This document shows, piece after piece, positions 8,284-21,131 of a DNA stretch of 64,000 nt (positions are counted from its first letter, which is position 1; the number at the start of each line of letters is the position of its first letter). Both the position numbers and the translations under genes were made by a program. Source of the stretch: Phycisphaerae bacterium RAS1. GTDB lineage: Bacteria; Planctomycetota; Phycisphaerae; UBA1845; Fen-1342. The notes under the pieces were generated by a model that saw nothing but the letters and a program-made list of their open reading frames with translations, was not told the origin of the DNA and searched no databases. The stretch covers positions 550,942 through 614,941 of the forward strand of contig SMLU01000002.1 of the NCBI GenBank assembly GCA_007859745.1. The letters run 5' to 3'.

Positions 8284-8423
8284 GCCTCTTCTTCGTGTCG
8301 GGTTCGCCGCCGGTCCCCGCGACAACGGTCTCCGGTTCGATCCTGCTGACGCTGTTTCTGCTGGTCGCGGCGCTGATTCTGCTGCGACGTGGCGGCCGAC
8401 GGCCGACCAGCGCTACGTCGTGA
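8284..8423 (+). pseudogene. 3' remnant of the IS-split secreted protein gene
   Basis: Read in one frame from just beyond the right end of the IS, this encodes FFVSGSPPVPATTVSGSILL, then TLFLLVAALILLRRGGRR and a TGA at 8421-8423. That is a hydrophobic segment followed by a basic tail, as in the C-terminal sorting/anchor segments common on secreted planctomycete proteins. It has no start codon of its own. The frame does not join the 5' fragment directly without a small deletion or a 5-bp duplication, so the original junction is uncertain. Confidence 0.6.
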
Positions 8424-8537
8424 CGCTCAGCGACCAGCGGACAGTAGCGTAGAGTGTGGTGGCGTCGCGCCGATGCGGCGTCGTTTGCCGAAAGGTGTTA
8501 TCGCGCCGCCAACGCCCTGATCGCCCCCGGCCACAAT

Positions 8538-8603
8538 GGTGCGTTCGGGCCGCAATTGATCAACAGTGAGAACTCACAATCAATCAGCGCGGCCCGAACG
8601 CAC
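8538..8603. repeat. 16-bp perfect inverted repeat
   Basis: GGTGCGTTCGGGCCGC (8538-8553) and its exact inverse (8588-8603) flank a 34-nt AT-richer loop. It lies in the otherwise empty 232 bp between the pseudogene remnant and the DUF5615 gene. It could act as a bidirectional terminator for the converging genes or be a miniature repeat; no T-run follows. Confidence 0.75.
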
Positions 8604-8655
8604 CTCCCCTGCGATGTCGATCGCGAATCCCGGCCGATGGCCCCGGGCTGATGAA

Positions 8656-9033
8656 TCAGCTCCATTCTGCGGGCTTCGGACGGAGGCGTATTCTCCCGAA
8701 CTCGACGATGGCGAGCCTTCCCGGCAGCGCGGCAATGCACGTATTCTCCCTCATGAACGCCGCCACGAGTTGAACGACCAGGTCCGCGCCCGCCGTCTCC
8801 GGCAGCCAGAAAACGGCGATCCCCGCATGCTCTTCGGGAGGGTACGCGCGCTCGTCCGCGAAGTCGAAATCTCGCGTCATCAGCGCAAGCCGCCCGGCCC
8901 GCGCGTGCTCCGCGATTTCCGCGTCGCTCGCGTCGGCCAGCGGCGTGTCGCGAAGGTGGGTGCATTCGTGCCCGGCGGCGCGAACGGCGCCCGCCGCACT
9001 GCGAGGCATGTTGGCGTCAAGCAGGAAGTGCAT
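8656..9033 (-). CDS. DUF5615 PIN-like toxin protein
   Basis: 125 residues starting MHFLLDANMPRS, the first acidic motif of the DUF5615 PIN-like nuclease fold (LLDANM). Further motifs are DTPLADASDAEIAEHARAGRLALMTRDFDFAD (acidic residues of the active site) and IAVFWLPETAGADLVVQLV. The upstream partner is a DUF433 gene ending 2 bp before this start. Such DUF433-DUF5615 pairs are widespread and considered toxin-antitoxin-like modules; activity here is inferred. Confidence 0.88.
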   Translation of the reverse strand: MHFLLDANMPRSAAGAVRAAGHECTHLRDTPLADASDAEIAEHARAGRLALMTRDFDFADERAYPPEEHAGIAVFWLPETAGADLVVQLVAAFMRENTCIAALPGRLAIVEFGRIRLRPKPAEWS

Positions 9034-9035
9034 CG

Positions 9036-9269
9036 TCAGCCGGCCAGCGGGTAGTGCGCCTCTCGGTCAAGCAGCGCCGTGACATACCCCAGCGCAGCCT
9101 GAATCTCGTCCAGCGTCACGTCGTACTCCCGCGCGACCGTCTCCATGGACATGCCGCCCGCCAGACTGCCGGTGATCAGCGCGACCGGCACGCGTGTCCC
9201 GCGAATGACGGGGCGACCGTGGCACTTTCGCGGATCGATTTCGATGCGGCCGTGTGCTTCCGGCGTCAT
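9036..9269 (-). CDS. DUF433 protein, putative antitoxin
   Basis: 77 residues, first gene of the pair with DUF5615. The family signature is visible: GRIEIDPRKCHGRPVIRGTRVPVALITGSLAGGMSMETVAREYDVTLDEIQAALGYV, a winged-helix-like DNA-binding fold. GAGGAA precedes the ATG. It likely binds and neutralises the downstream PIN-like protein and represses the pair. Confidence 0.9.
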   Translation of the reverse strand: MTPEAHGRIEIDPRKCHGRPVIRGTRVPVALITGSLAGGMSMETVAREYDVTLDEIQAALGYVTALLDREAHYPLAG

Positions 9270-9432
9270 GACGTTTCCTCACTTGCGCAGATTCTACCAC
9301 CGGCTGGGCGATTTCGTCTCGCCCGTTGCGGCCGAGCTGGTATCATGTCTTTGGGGAGACCGTGCGCGTATGCCGCCCGCTCGCTCCGTGCGCTGTAGAC
9401 TCTGATTGGCATTCGCGAAAGGAGACGCACCC

Positions 9433-11097
9433 ATGACCGCTCGTGTTCTGCGCGCGACGCCCCCGTCGCTCTGCTTCGTGCTGCTGGCACCTCTCGTCTG
9501 CCTGGCCGACAACCTGGCCATCGTCAGCCACTCGCCCGCCTCCAGCGCCAGCAACGTGCCGCGCGGCACCGGCTTCGTCGTCACCTTCGACCGCCCGGTC
9601 GACCCCGCCACGGTCAATTTTGACAATATCCGCGTTTTCGGCCACGGCACAGGCGCGATTCGCGGCACATTCGCGCTCTCCAACGGCAACCAGACCGTCA
9701 CGCTCACGCCCGACCGCAGCTTCTCCGCCGGCGACGTGGTGATGGTGACGCTCTCGCACAACCTGCGCGGGGCCGACAACAACCCGCTGCGCAGCGCCGG
9801 CTATGGCTACCGCTTCACGACCATCGCCGACCCGGCCACCATGAGCTTCACACAGATCATGAGCGTCTCCAACCGCGGCACGACCCCGCAAACGCGCATC
9901 TACGGCGCCATCGGCTCCGATCTGGACAACGACGGCTGGCTCGACCTGACGACGGTGAACGAGGTCAGCTCCGACCTGCGCATCTTCATGAACCGCGCCG
10001 ACGGCACCGGCCTGTATCACAACTTCATGCAGCCACCTGAGACGATCAACTTCGAGAGCAGCCCCAACGACTGCGCCGACTTCGACAACGACGGCCTCGT
10101 CGACGTCACCGTCGCCAGCTCAGCCACGTCCGTCGTCTCCGTCCTGCTCGGCCACGGCGACGGCACGTTCGGCCCGCAGCAGACCATCAACGTCGGCAGC
10201 ACGCCGCACGGCATGGCCACGCTCGATGCTGACGGTGACGGGGACATGGACATCGTCACCAGCAACACCGGCGGCAATAACTGCTCGATCATGTTCAACA
10301 ACGGCGCGGGCGTTTTCGGGCCGGCGACGCATTTCGAAGGCGGCGGCAGCGGTGAATATGCGCTGGGTTCGGCGGACATGAACAACGATGGCATCTTCGA
10401 CCTGGTCGTCGGCGCCCAGGGCAACCAGCGTATCGTCGTCCAACTCGGGAACGGCAACGGCACGTTCACGCAGTCCTCCAACATGCCCGCGGGCGGGGCG
10501 GTGTGGATGCTCGGCACCAGCGACGTGAACAACGACGGCAACGAAGACGTGCACACCGCCAACAGCGGCAGCAGCAACGGCTCGATCCTGCTTGGCAACG
10601 GGGCGGGCGCGATCGGCTCGCCCGCGACCTACGCCGCCACGCCGCAAACCGTCTCCACCCGCACCGGCGACCTCGACGGCGACGGCGATCTGGACTGGGT
10701 GCTGTCTTGCTTCAGCGGCGGACAGTGGCACGTCTACCGCAACAACGGCAACGGCACTTTTACGCCGCACGTCATTATTCCGGCCGCGTCGAATCCGGCG
10801 TGCGCGTCGATTCTGGACGTGGACAACGATCATGATCTGGACTTGGTGCTGCTGGATGAGATTGCGGACCTGATGCGCGTCTATCGCAACGCCGGGCCGC
10901 TGGTGGACGGCGACATGAACTGCGACGGATCGGTGGACATTCTGGACATCAATCCGTTCACCCTGGCGCTGAGCGACGCCGCGGCGTACAACGCGGCTTA
11001 TCCGAACTGCAACCGTAATAACGCCGACGTGAACGATGACGGAAGTGTCGATGTGCTGGATATCAACCCGTTTGTGGCGTTGATCAGCGGCGGCTAG
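9433..11097 (+). CDS. Secreted FG-GAP repeat protein with Big_5 domain and dockerin-like tail
   Basis: 554 residues. A signal peptide (PSLCFVLLAPLVCLAD) is followed by a bacterial Ig-like Big_5 domain (SHSPASSASNVPRGTGFVVTFDRPVDPATV, about residues 30-135), then about seven FG-GAP/VCBS-type calcium-binding repeats (for example DLDNDGWLDLTTV, DFDNDGLVDVTVA, DMNNDGIFDLVVG). The C-terminus holds two dockerin-like calcium loops, DGDMNCDGSVDILDINPF and DVNDDGSVDVLDINPF, ending in SGG. ATG 9433 has AAAGGAG upstream. The protein would be extracellular, probably binding carbohydrate or other surface proteins; its partner is unknown. Confidence 0.88.
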   Translation: MTARVLRATPPSLCFVLLAPLVCLADNLAIVSHSPASSASNVPRGTGFVVTFDRPVDPATVNFDNIRVFGHGTGAIRGTFALSNGNQTVTLTPDRSFSAGDVVMVTLSHNLRGADNNPLRSAGYGYRFTTIADPATMSFTQIMSVSNRGTTPQTRIYGAIGSDLDNDGWLDLTTVNEVSSDLRIFMNRADGTGLYHNFMQPPETINFESSPNDCADFDNDGLVDVTVASSATSVVSVLLGHGDGTFGPQQTINVGSTPHGMATLDADGDGDMDIVTSNTGGNNCSIMFNNGAGVFGPATHFEGGGSGEYALGSADMNNDGIFDLVVGAQGNQRIVVQLGNGNGTFTQSSNMPAGGAVWMLGTSDVNNDGNEDVHTANSGSSNGSILLGNGAGAIGSPATYAATPQTVSTRTGDLDGDGDLDWVLSCFSGGQWHVYRNNGNGTFTPHVIIPAASNPACASILDVDNDHDLDLVLLDEIADLMRVYRNAGPLVDGDMNCDGSVDILDINPFTLALSDAAAYNAAYPNCNRNNADVNDDGSVDVLDINPFVALISGG

Positions 11098-11113
11098 AGC
11101 GGTTCTGGTTTCC

Positions 11114-11216
11114 TGTAGCGTCGGACCTCCGCGTCCGACGACTGAAATCGCAATCGGACACGGAGGTCCGACGCTATAAGTCCGCTGGGACGGGCGAGAC
11201 GCCCGTCCCACCCAAA
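11114..11216. repeat. Two palindromic repeats downstream of the FG-GAP gene
   Basis: First, CGTCGGACCTCCGCGTCCGACG with an inverse copy (TCGGACACGGAGGTCCGACG) about 30 bp on; a relative occurs near 40.86 kb. Second, GGGACGGGCGAGACGCCCGT, a palindrome found again in mfd (14.39 kb), at 18.95, 37.09 and 40.92 kb. They lie between the converging FG-GAP and mfd genes. Confidence 0.8.
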
Positions 11217-11255
11217 TGTCCACAATCTCGGACGGCCGCAATGCGTTGTTCGCCG

Positions 11256-14852
<3,597 letters not shown>

Positions 14853-14974
14853 GGCGGAATTGTAGCGGCCGGCCCCCGTGCCGGCCGGCGCGGTAGCGGC
14901 CGGCCCCCGCACCGGCGGCTGCGACGGGATGGGCCCGTTCCCACGTTCCCACCTTCCCACGTTTTCCACGGCGC

Positions 14975-15280
14975 TTACTTCGGCGCGACGTAGTTCGGGA
15001 TGTCGCGCTGCTGGCCGAAGAAGAAATCTTCCATGTGCGTGCGGAAGACGTCGTTGGCCTCGTCGGAGGTGGGGTCGAGGCGGTATTCGTTCATGACCAT
15101 TCGCATGTAGTCAGTCCACATGCTCCAGGCCTGGGCCGAAACGCCGGCCAGCACGCGGTCGCGCAGCGCCGGTCCGCCAAAGAGCAGGCACATCCGCGCG
15201 GCCTGGTCTCCGTCGCGGGTCGAGGTGTCGATCGCCGGCAGCTCCTGTCCGAGCTTGGCGCATTTCACGGTTGCAGACAT
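14975..15280 (-). CDS. YggX-like Fe(II)-trafficking / oxidative damage protection protein
   Basis: 101 residues. The family pattern is seen as VKCAKLGQELPAID...GPALRDRVLAGVSAQAWSMWTDYMRMVMNEYRLDP...FRTHMEDFFFG, with the conserved N-terminal Cys and the W..W..MxxNEYRL core. YggX is linked to protection of iron-sulfur clusters against oxidants. ATG 15280 has GGGAG close upstream; the open frame extends further but without conserved sequence. The gene runs toward mfd on the same strand, 122 bp apart. Confidence 0.85.
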   Translation of the reverse strand: MSATVKCAKLGQELPAIDTSTRDGDQAARMCLLFGGPALRDRVLAGVSAQAWSMWTDYMRMVMNEYRLDPTSDEANDVFRTHMEDFFFGQQRDIPNYVAPK

Positions 15281-15329
15281 AAGGCTCCCTTTCCTGTCAC
15301 GCCGATGATAGCCGATTGGTCGCCACAAT

Positions 15330-15475
15330 CAGAGCCGCGACCGTGAGGGAGGGTGGCGCTTTCCGAGCCGCGACCGTGAGGAAGCGCGGTTCCTGTAGGG
15401 TGGGCCGTGCCCACCATTCGTATTCGTCGTGCGGGCGCCAATCGTTTGTGGGCACGGCCCACCGTACAGTCGCGC
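15330..15475. repeat. Two palindromic repeat families upstream of the YggX-like gene
   Basis: Two tandem copies of GAGCCGCGACCGTGAGG (about 15332-15385), then GTAGGGTGGGCCGTGCCCAC (about 15397) and its inverse GTGGGCACGGCCCACCGTAC (about 15450-15470) around a 34-bp core. The second family has a half copy at about 21079-21100. There is no coding content in 15281-15503. Confidence 0.8.
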
Positions 15476-15503
15476 GATCAGCGACTCTGGGCGAGCGCGA
15501 TCT

Positions 15504-17140
<1,637 letters not shown>

Positions 17141-17144
<4 letters not shown>

Positions 17145-17554
17145 GTTCGGGATTCCGGCGCGGCGTCAGCGCAAGATGCGGGACCTGTCGGAAGCAGCGC
17201 GGCGATCTTGCCCAGCAACCGCTCGAACTCGACCGGCTTGGTGTCGTAGTCGTCGCAGCCGGCCGCGAGCGCCTTTTCGCGGTCGCCGGGCATCGCGTGG
17301 GCCGTGAGCGCGATGAGCGGGATGCGCTGCGACGAGGCCTGGGCTCGAATCCGCCGGGCGGCCTCCCAGCCGTCGATCACCGGCAGGTTCATGTCGAGCA
17401 GAACGAGGTCGGCGCGCTCCGCGCCGGCCATTCGAACCGCCTCGGCGCCGTCCGTGGCGCAGATCACCTCGTAGCCGCGCCGTGCCAGCCGCCGCGAGAG
17501 CATGTTGCGGCTCAGTTCGTCGTCTTCAACCAGCAGGATTCGCGGCATGGCCAT
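17141..17554 (-). CDS. Single-domain response regulator
   Basis: 137 residues, a stand-alone receiver with [13 protein letters not shown] (acidic pocket), phosphoacceptor D54 in [16 protein letters not shown] in [10 protein letters not shown] and K in [10 protein letters not shown]. It has no output domain, so it probably relays phosphate between the flanking hybrid kinase and the phosphatase. Start at ATG 17554, 23 bp after the upstream gene; its stop overlaps the kinase start by 4 bp. Confidence 0.92.
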
Positions 17555-17577
17555 CCAGTTTCCCGGGGCGACTGGCG

Positions 17578-18840
17578 CTAGGCGCGCGGCGGTTCGATTT
17601 CGATCGCCAGGGCAGACACGTCGTCATCAAATCCCCTGCCGCCGCTCGCCCGCGTCCAGGCCTCGGCGGAGCTGACGATCGCGTCCATGGACGCCTGCAG
17701 GGGCGACACGCGCGTCTGCTCGGTGGTCGCGACAATCCGCTCGCTCTCGAATCGCTTGCCCTCGCCGTTCTTGGCGTCGGCGATGCCGTCGGAATAGAGC
17801 AGGATTCGGTCGCCGGGCCGCAGTTGCAGCACCTGCTCTTCGTAAGGGAACTCCGGTACCCAGCCAATGGGAAACGCGGACGCGGCGATGTCCCGTGCGG
17901 GGGCGCTGGCGGGAATGTGCACCGGTCCCGGGTGTCCGGCGCTCACGTAGCGCATCTCGAAGGTCTGCGTGTTCAATACGCCGTACCAGAGCGTGAAATA
18001 CTGGGCGATTTCAGTGTCCATCGGAAAACGGCGATTCAGCTCGGCCGCCACGACACCCGGCGGCGTGGCCTCAAGCGCCGCCCCGCCGGCTGGTCCGCGG
18101 CGCACGACCAGGCTTTCCGCGTCGCCGCCGGGCACGGGTGAAAGCACGCGCGCGAGCGTGACCGAAAGCAGCGAGGCCTTGGCGCCGTGGCCGCTGACAT
18201 CGAGCAGGTAGACGCCCACGTGCGAATCGTCGAGCTTGAAGACGTTCAGAATGTCGCCGCCCAGCTCGTCGCACGGGCGATAAACCCAGGAGAAGTTCAT
18301 CGGCGAGGCGCTGCGGATCTCGGGCGGGCGCGTCGGCAGGAGCGAGCGCTGCACGCGAGCGGCGGCGACCAGGTCCTGCTTCATGCGTTCGTTGGCCGAG
18401 GCGAGCTGCTCGTTGCGCTGCGACAGGTCGCGCTGCAGTCCGACGATCTGATCGACCGCATGTTTCAGCGCAAGCTGCGTCTGCACCCGCGCCAGCACGA
18501 CCGGGAAGTCGATCGGCTTGGTGACGTAATCGTTGGCCCCCAGATTCAGCGCTTCGATGATGTCCTCACGCTGATCCTTGGCGGTGGCCATGATGACCGG
18601 CAGCGCCTCGCGCCCGCGCTTCTGCCGCAGGCGGCGGAGCACCTCGAAGCCATCGATGCCCGGCATCATTACGTCGAGCAAAAGCAGGTCAACGGGCTGC
18701 TTGTCGATCAGCGCCAGCGCCTCCAGCCCGTCGGCGGCGGTGTGAAGCGTGTGCCCGGCCCGCTGCAAGCGCCGCGAAAGCATGTCGCGGTTGGCTTCGT
18801 TGTCGTCGACCACCAGAATGACGCCGGGTCTGGATTCCAC
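17578..18840 (-). CDS. Receiver-controlled PP2C (SpoIIE/RsbU) phosphatase
   Basis: 420 residues. An N-terminal receiver (ILVVDDNEANRDM, D56 in LLLLDVMMPGIDGFE) is joined by a coiled linker (LQRDLSQRNEQLASANERMKQDLVAAARVQ) to a SpoIIE-type serine phosphatase with metal-binding positions in DELGGDILNVF, YLLDVSGHGAKASLLS and LLYSDGIADAKN. RsbU-like proteins dephosphorylate anti-sigma antagonists in partner-switching cascades; no such antagonist is encoded nearby. First gene of the operon. Confidence 0.92.
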   Translation of the reverse strand: MESRPGVILVVDDNEANRDMLSRRLQRAGHTLHTAADGLEALALIDKQPVDLLLLDVMMPGIDGFEVLRRLRQKRGREALPVIMATAKDQREDIIEALNLGANDYVTKPIDFPVVLARVQTQLALKHAVDQIVGLQRDLSQRNEQLASANERMKQDLVAAARVQRSLLPTRPPEIRSASPMNFSWVYRPCDELGGDILNVFKLDDSHVGVYLLDVSGHGAKASLLSVTLARVLSPVPGGDAESLVVRRGPAGGAALEATPPGVVAAELNRRFPMDTEIAQYFTLWYGVLNTQTFEMRYVSAGHPGPVHIPASAPARDIAASAFPIGWVPEFPYEEQVLQLRPGDRILLYSDGIADAKNGEGKRFESERIVATTEQTRVSPLQASMDAIVSSAEAWTRASGGRGFDDDVSALAIEIEPPRA

Positions 18841-18944
18841 GTATTGCGGCCCTCGGGCGCAGCTTAACCCTGGGTCGAAAGCGTCTCAATGCACGCGCAT
18901 CGTACGGGTAATCGTCGCGCCGCCCAGTGGAGCGTGGGCGTCAA

Positions 18945-19020
18945 TTGGGTGGGACGGGCGTCTCGCCCGTCCCGGCCGCATCAGGAACGGGCAAGATGCC
19001 CGCCCGTCCGCCCGCTCTAC
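18945..19020. repeat. GGGACGGGCGTCTCGCCCGT repeat
   Basis: A palindrome GGGTGGGACGGGCGTCTCGC followed by GGAACGGGCAAGATGCCCGC about 20 bp on. The same two-part element occurs at 37.09-37.16 and 40.92-40.99 kb. It fills most of the 213 bp between the phosphatase and carbonic anhydrase genes; nothing else is visible there. Confidence 0.8.
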
Positions 19021-19053
19021 TCAAACACAGTCTACCGTTGCCGGCCGCCGCCT

Positions 19054-19866
19054 CTACTTGTCGCCGTGCACGCCGCCATCCGTGGTCACGGCCGGTGCGC
19101 TCGGCGGCGCCGGATGCGCGTCGTGCGACTCGGCCCGCGCGACCACCTGCTCCTGGTCGGGATGTTCGCCCATCCAGCTCACTCGGCCGGTGTCGATGTC
19201 GTACACGCCGCCGACAACCCGCGCCGTCCCGCTCTTCATTCTCTCGCGAACGATGGCGCTGTGGCTGATCAGCGCCTCCATGCTGCACCAGGTGTTGATT
19301 CGAACCGCCTCATGAATCAGCGCGGCGCCGCTGCGCGGCGGATAGTTGCCGCGCGCCTTGTCGGCCGCCGGCGCCAGCCGGGCCAGCAGCGTGGCGATCG
19401 ACCCATGTTCCTCTGCTTTCCGGACGGCGGCTGTCACCGCCCCGCACTGCTCGTGACCCAGCACGATTACCAGCGGCGTTTTCAGGTGTTCAACCGCGTA
19501 CTCAATCGATCCGGCTTCATCATCCGCGCAGACGTTGCCGGCCACCCGCACCACGAACACGTCGCCGACGCCGACGTCGAACAGATCCTCGATCGGCACG
19601 CGTGAGTCCGAGCAGGCGAGAATTGCCGCGAACGGATGCTGACCACTGACCGCCGTTTCGTGGCGCTGCGCTGCGCTCAGATGCGGATGAACGGACGCGT
19701 CCTTTGCGAAGCGCTCGTTGCCGGCGGTCAGCCGTTCGAGCGGGTCAGTCTGTTCATCAATGGCCGGCGCACCGGATAAGCTGCGCGAGGTCGCCTGACA
19801 ACCGGCGACGAGTACGGTGCAGACTGCGATAGTGACCGATAGCAGCGTGCTTGGACTCCGCGGCAT
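19054..19866 (-). CDS. Beta-class carbonic anhydrase, predicted lipoprotein
   Basis: Interconverts CO2 and bicarbonate. 270 residues. Zinc ligands are visible in ILACSDSRVPIEDLFD (Cys and the Asp-Arg pair) and LGHEQCGAV (His and Cys). The N-terminus is a lipoprotein signal (TLLSVTIAVCTVLVAGCQAT, lipobox VAGC), placing the enzyme in the periplasm or on a membrane, unlike most cytoplasmic beta enzymes. Position KSGTARVVGGVYDIDTGRVSWM near the end matches the family's C-terminal strand. It is followed by an Ala/Pro/His-rich tail. GGAG precedes the ATG. The gene is transcribed alone. Confidence 0.93.
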   Translation of the reverse strand: MPRSPSTLLSVTIAVCTVLVAGCQATSRSLSGAPAIDEQTDPLERLTAGNERFAKDASVHPHLSAAQRHETAVSGQHPFAAILACSDSRVPIEDLFDVGVGDVFVVRVAGNVCADDEAGSIEYAVEHLKTPLVIVLGHEQCGAVTAAVRKAEEHGSIATLLARLAPAADKARGNYPPRSGAALIHEAVRINTWCSMEALISHSAIVRERMKSGTARVVGGVYDIDTGRVSWMGEHPDQEQVVARAESHDAHPAPPSAPAVTTDGGVHGDK

Positions 19867-20254
19867 GGACTTTCTCCGTTTCGTTTAACTTGTGCCCTGC
19901 TACGTCGTGTTATCGGACGTATCAGCCCTCGTCCACAGCCACTAAATCGGCATGCCGTCCGGCGATCCGCGAGAATCTTCGAAGAAACCCGGCCGCCACA
20001 CCCGCGTTTGCCGTCGCGGGAAAGCACGTAGGCGCATGATCCCGATGCGATTGCGGTCTCTGCCGGACGGAAAATCCTCTCCATCGTGCGTGAGATAGTC
20101 GCCCGGATCGCGTTTTGTCCCTGGAGACGCGCGGCGTCAGCGAGCTTGCCGCGACCGCGGACCGCCGCTGCGTTAGAGCGGCGGTGATGGTCAAACGGAA
20201 ACAGTGGTGCCAGCAGCGGATGGCCAAGTTAGAATGACCGAGCAGGGCCGACAC
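19867..20254. other. 388-bp divergent intergenic region
   Basis: Lies between the carbonic anhydrase gene (leftward) and the first LysM gene (rightward), so it should carry both promoters. The bases just upstream of the carbonic anhydrase start are AT-richer than the surroundings. I see no repeat family, RNA gene or clear promoter consensus. Small open frames here have no supporting features. Confidence 0.5.
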
Positions 20255-21022
20255 ATGTTCAGTTTCAACCGATCCAACAAGCCGCTTCGCGCCGCGCCGC
20301 GGGGACGCCGCACGCCCCTGGCGCCGGAATTGCCGCCTGAGGCGCCACCGCCGGCGCAGGAAAAATCGTGGATCAAAATCAGCGTGGTCGAAGACGCCAC
20401 TTGCCGCCCGTTGCCGGGCGTCACAATGCAGCTCACCCAGCCGAATGGCAAGACATTTGATTTCACCACGCGCGCGGACGGCGCGATCGAAGTGTACGAG
20501 ATCGATTTGGGCGACTGCAGCGTCGCCTGCAACCTGGAGGGTGCGCGCATGACCGACACGTTCGGCTTCGTCGCCACCGGCCGGGAGCCGAGCGGGCAGG
20601 CCGAGACGGCCGACCCGAAGTACAAGTACGGCCGCAAGCGGAAGATCAAGCCGGCGCCGGCCGCGCACGCCGCGGCCACCGACGGGCGCATCGCAGACGT
20701 TGAACAGCACAAAGTGAAGAGCGGCGAGTCGATCGACAGCCTGGCACAGGCCGCCGGCCTGACGTGGCAACAATTGGCGATTTTCAATTTCGGCACGGCC
20801 GACCCGGTGCAGATCAACCGCTTCCTGGCCGAAAAGGTGGGCTGCTCGAAGAAGACGGCGGACGGCGCGAACTACATGTTCGACGACAAGGACGACCCCG
20901 GGATCATTTTCATTCCGAAGCCCTGGCGATTCGACGGACTGGCAGCGGAAGAGCGGCACGTCATCCGCGTGAAGCTGCTCAAATGGAAGACCTCCAAGCC
21001 GGAATGGGACTTCTCGATCTGA
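20255..21022 (+). CDS. LysM carrier-like protein, paralog A
   Basis: 255 residues, no signal peptide. Three parts are visible: a basic N-terminus (KPLRAAPRGRRTP) shared with the gene at 24277; an Ig/CarboxypepD-reg-like segment, about residues 37-105 (WIKISVVEDATCRPLPGVTM...TFDFTTRADGAIEVYEIDLGDCSVAC), like those on T6SS and contractile-injection effectors; and a LysM domain (VEQHKVKSGESIDSLAQAAGLTWQQLAIFNFG) ending in DPGIIFIPKPW. ATG 20255 is chosen because the paralog begins at the same point (MF...KPLRAAPRGRRTP). It probably binds peptidoglycan and may guide the hydrolase encoded next. The exact role is unknown. Confidence 0.78.
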   Translation: MFSFNRSNKPLRAAPRGRRTPLAPELPPEAPPPAQEKSWIKISVVEDATCRPLPGVTMQLTQPNGKTFDFTTRADGAIEVYEIDLGDCSVACNLEGARMTDTFGFVATGREPSGQAETADPKYKYGRKRKIKPAPAAHAAATDGRIADVEQHKVKSGESIDSLAQAAGLTWQQLAIFNFGTADPVQINRFLAEKVGCSKKTADGANYMFDDKDDPGIIFIPKPWRFDGLAAEERHVIRVKLLKWKTSKPEWDFSI

Positions 21023-21131
21023 ACCCGCAGCGGCGGATGACGAAGATCGCAGGGTCGACGGCGATCCAACTGCAGACTTGTCGGGTGGGCCGTGCCCACC
21101 CTGGAACGGTCGAATCGACCGGAGCGAACCG

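Noticed and set aside
6674-8290. Target-site duplication for the IS1380-family element
   Set aside because: Tested boundaries starting at CTAG, TAG and AG; no matching 4- or 5-bp flanks.
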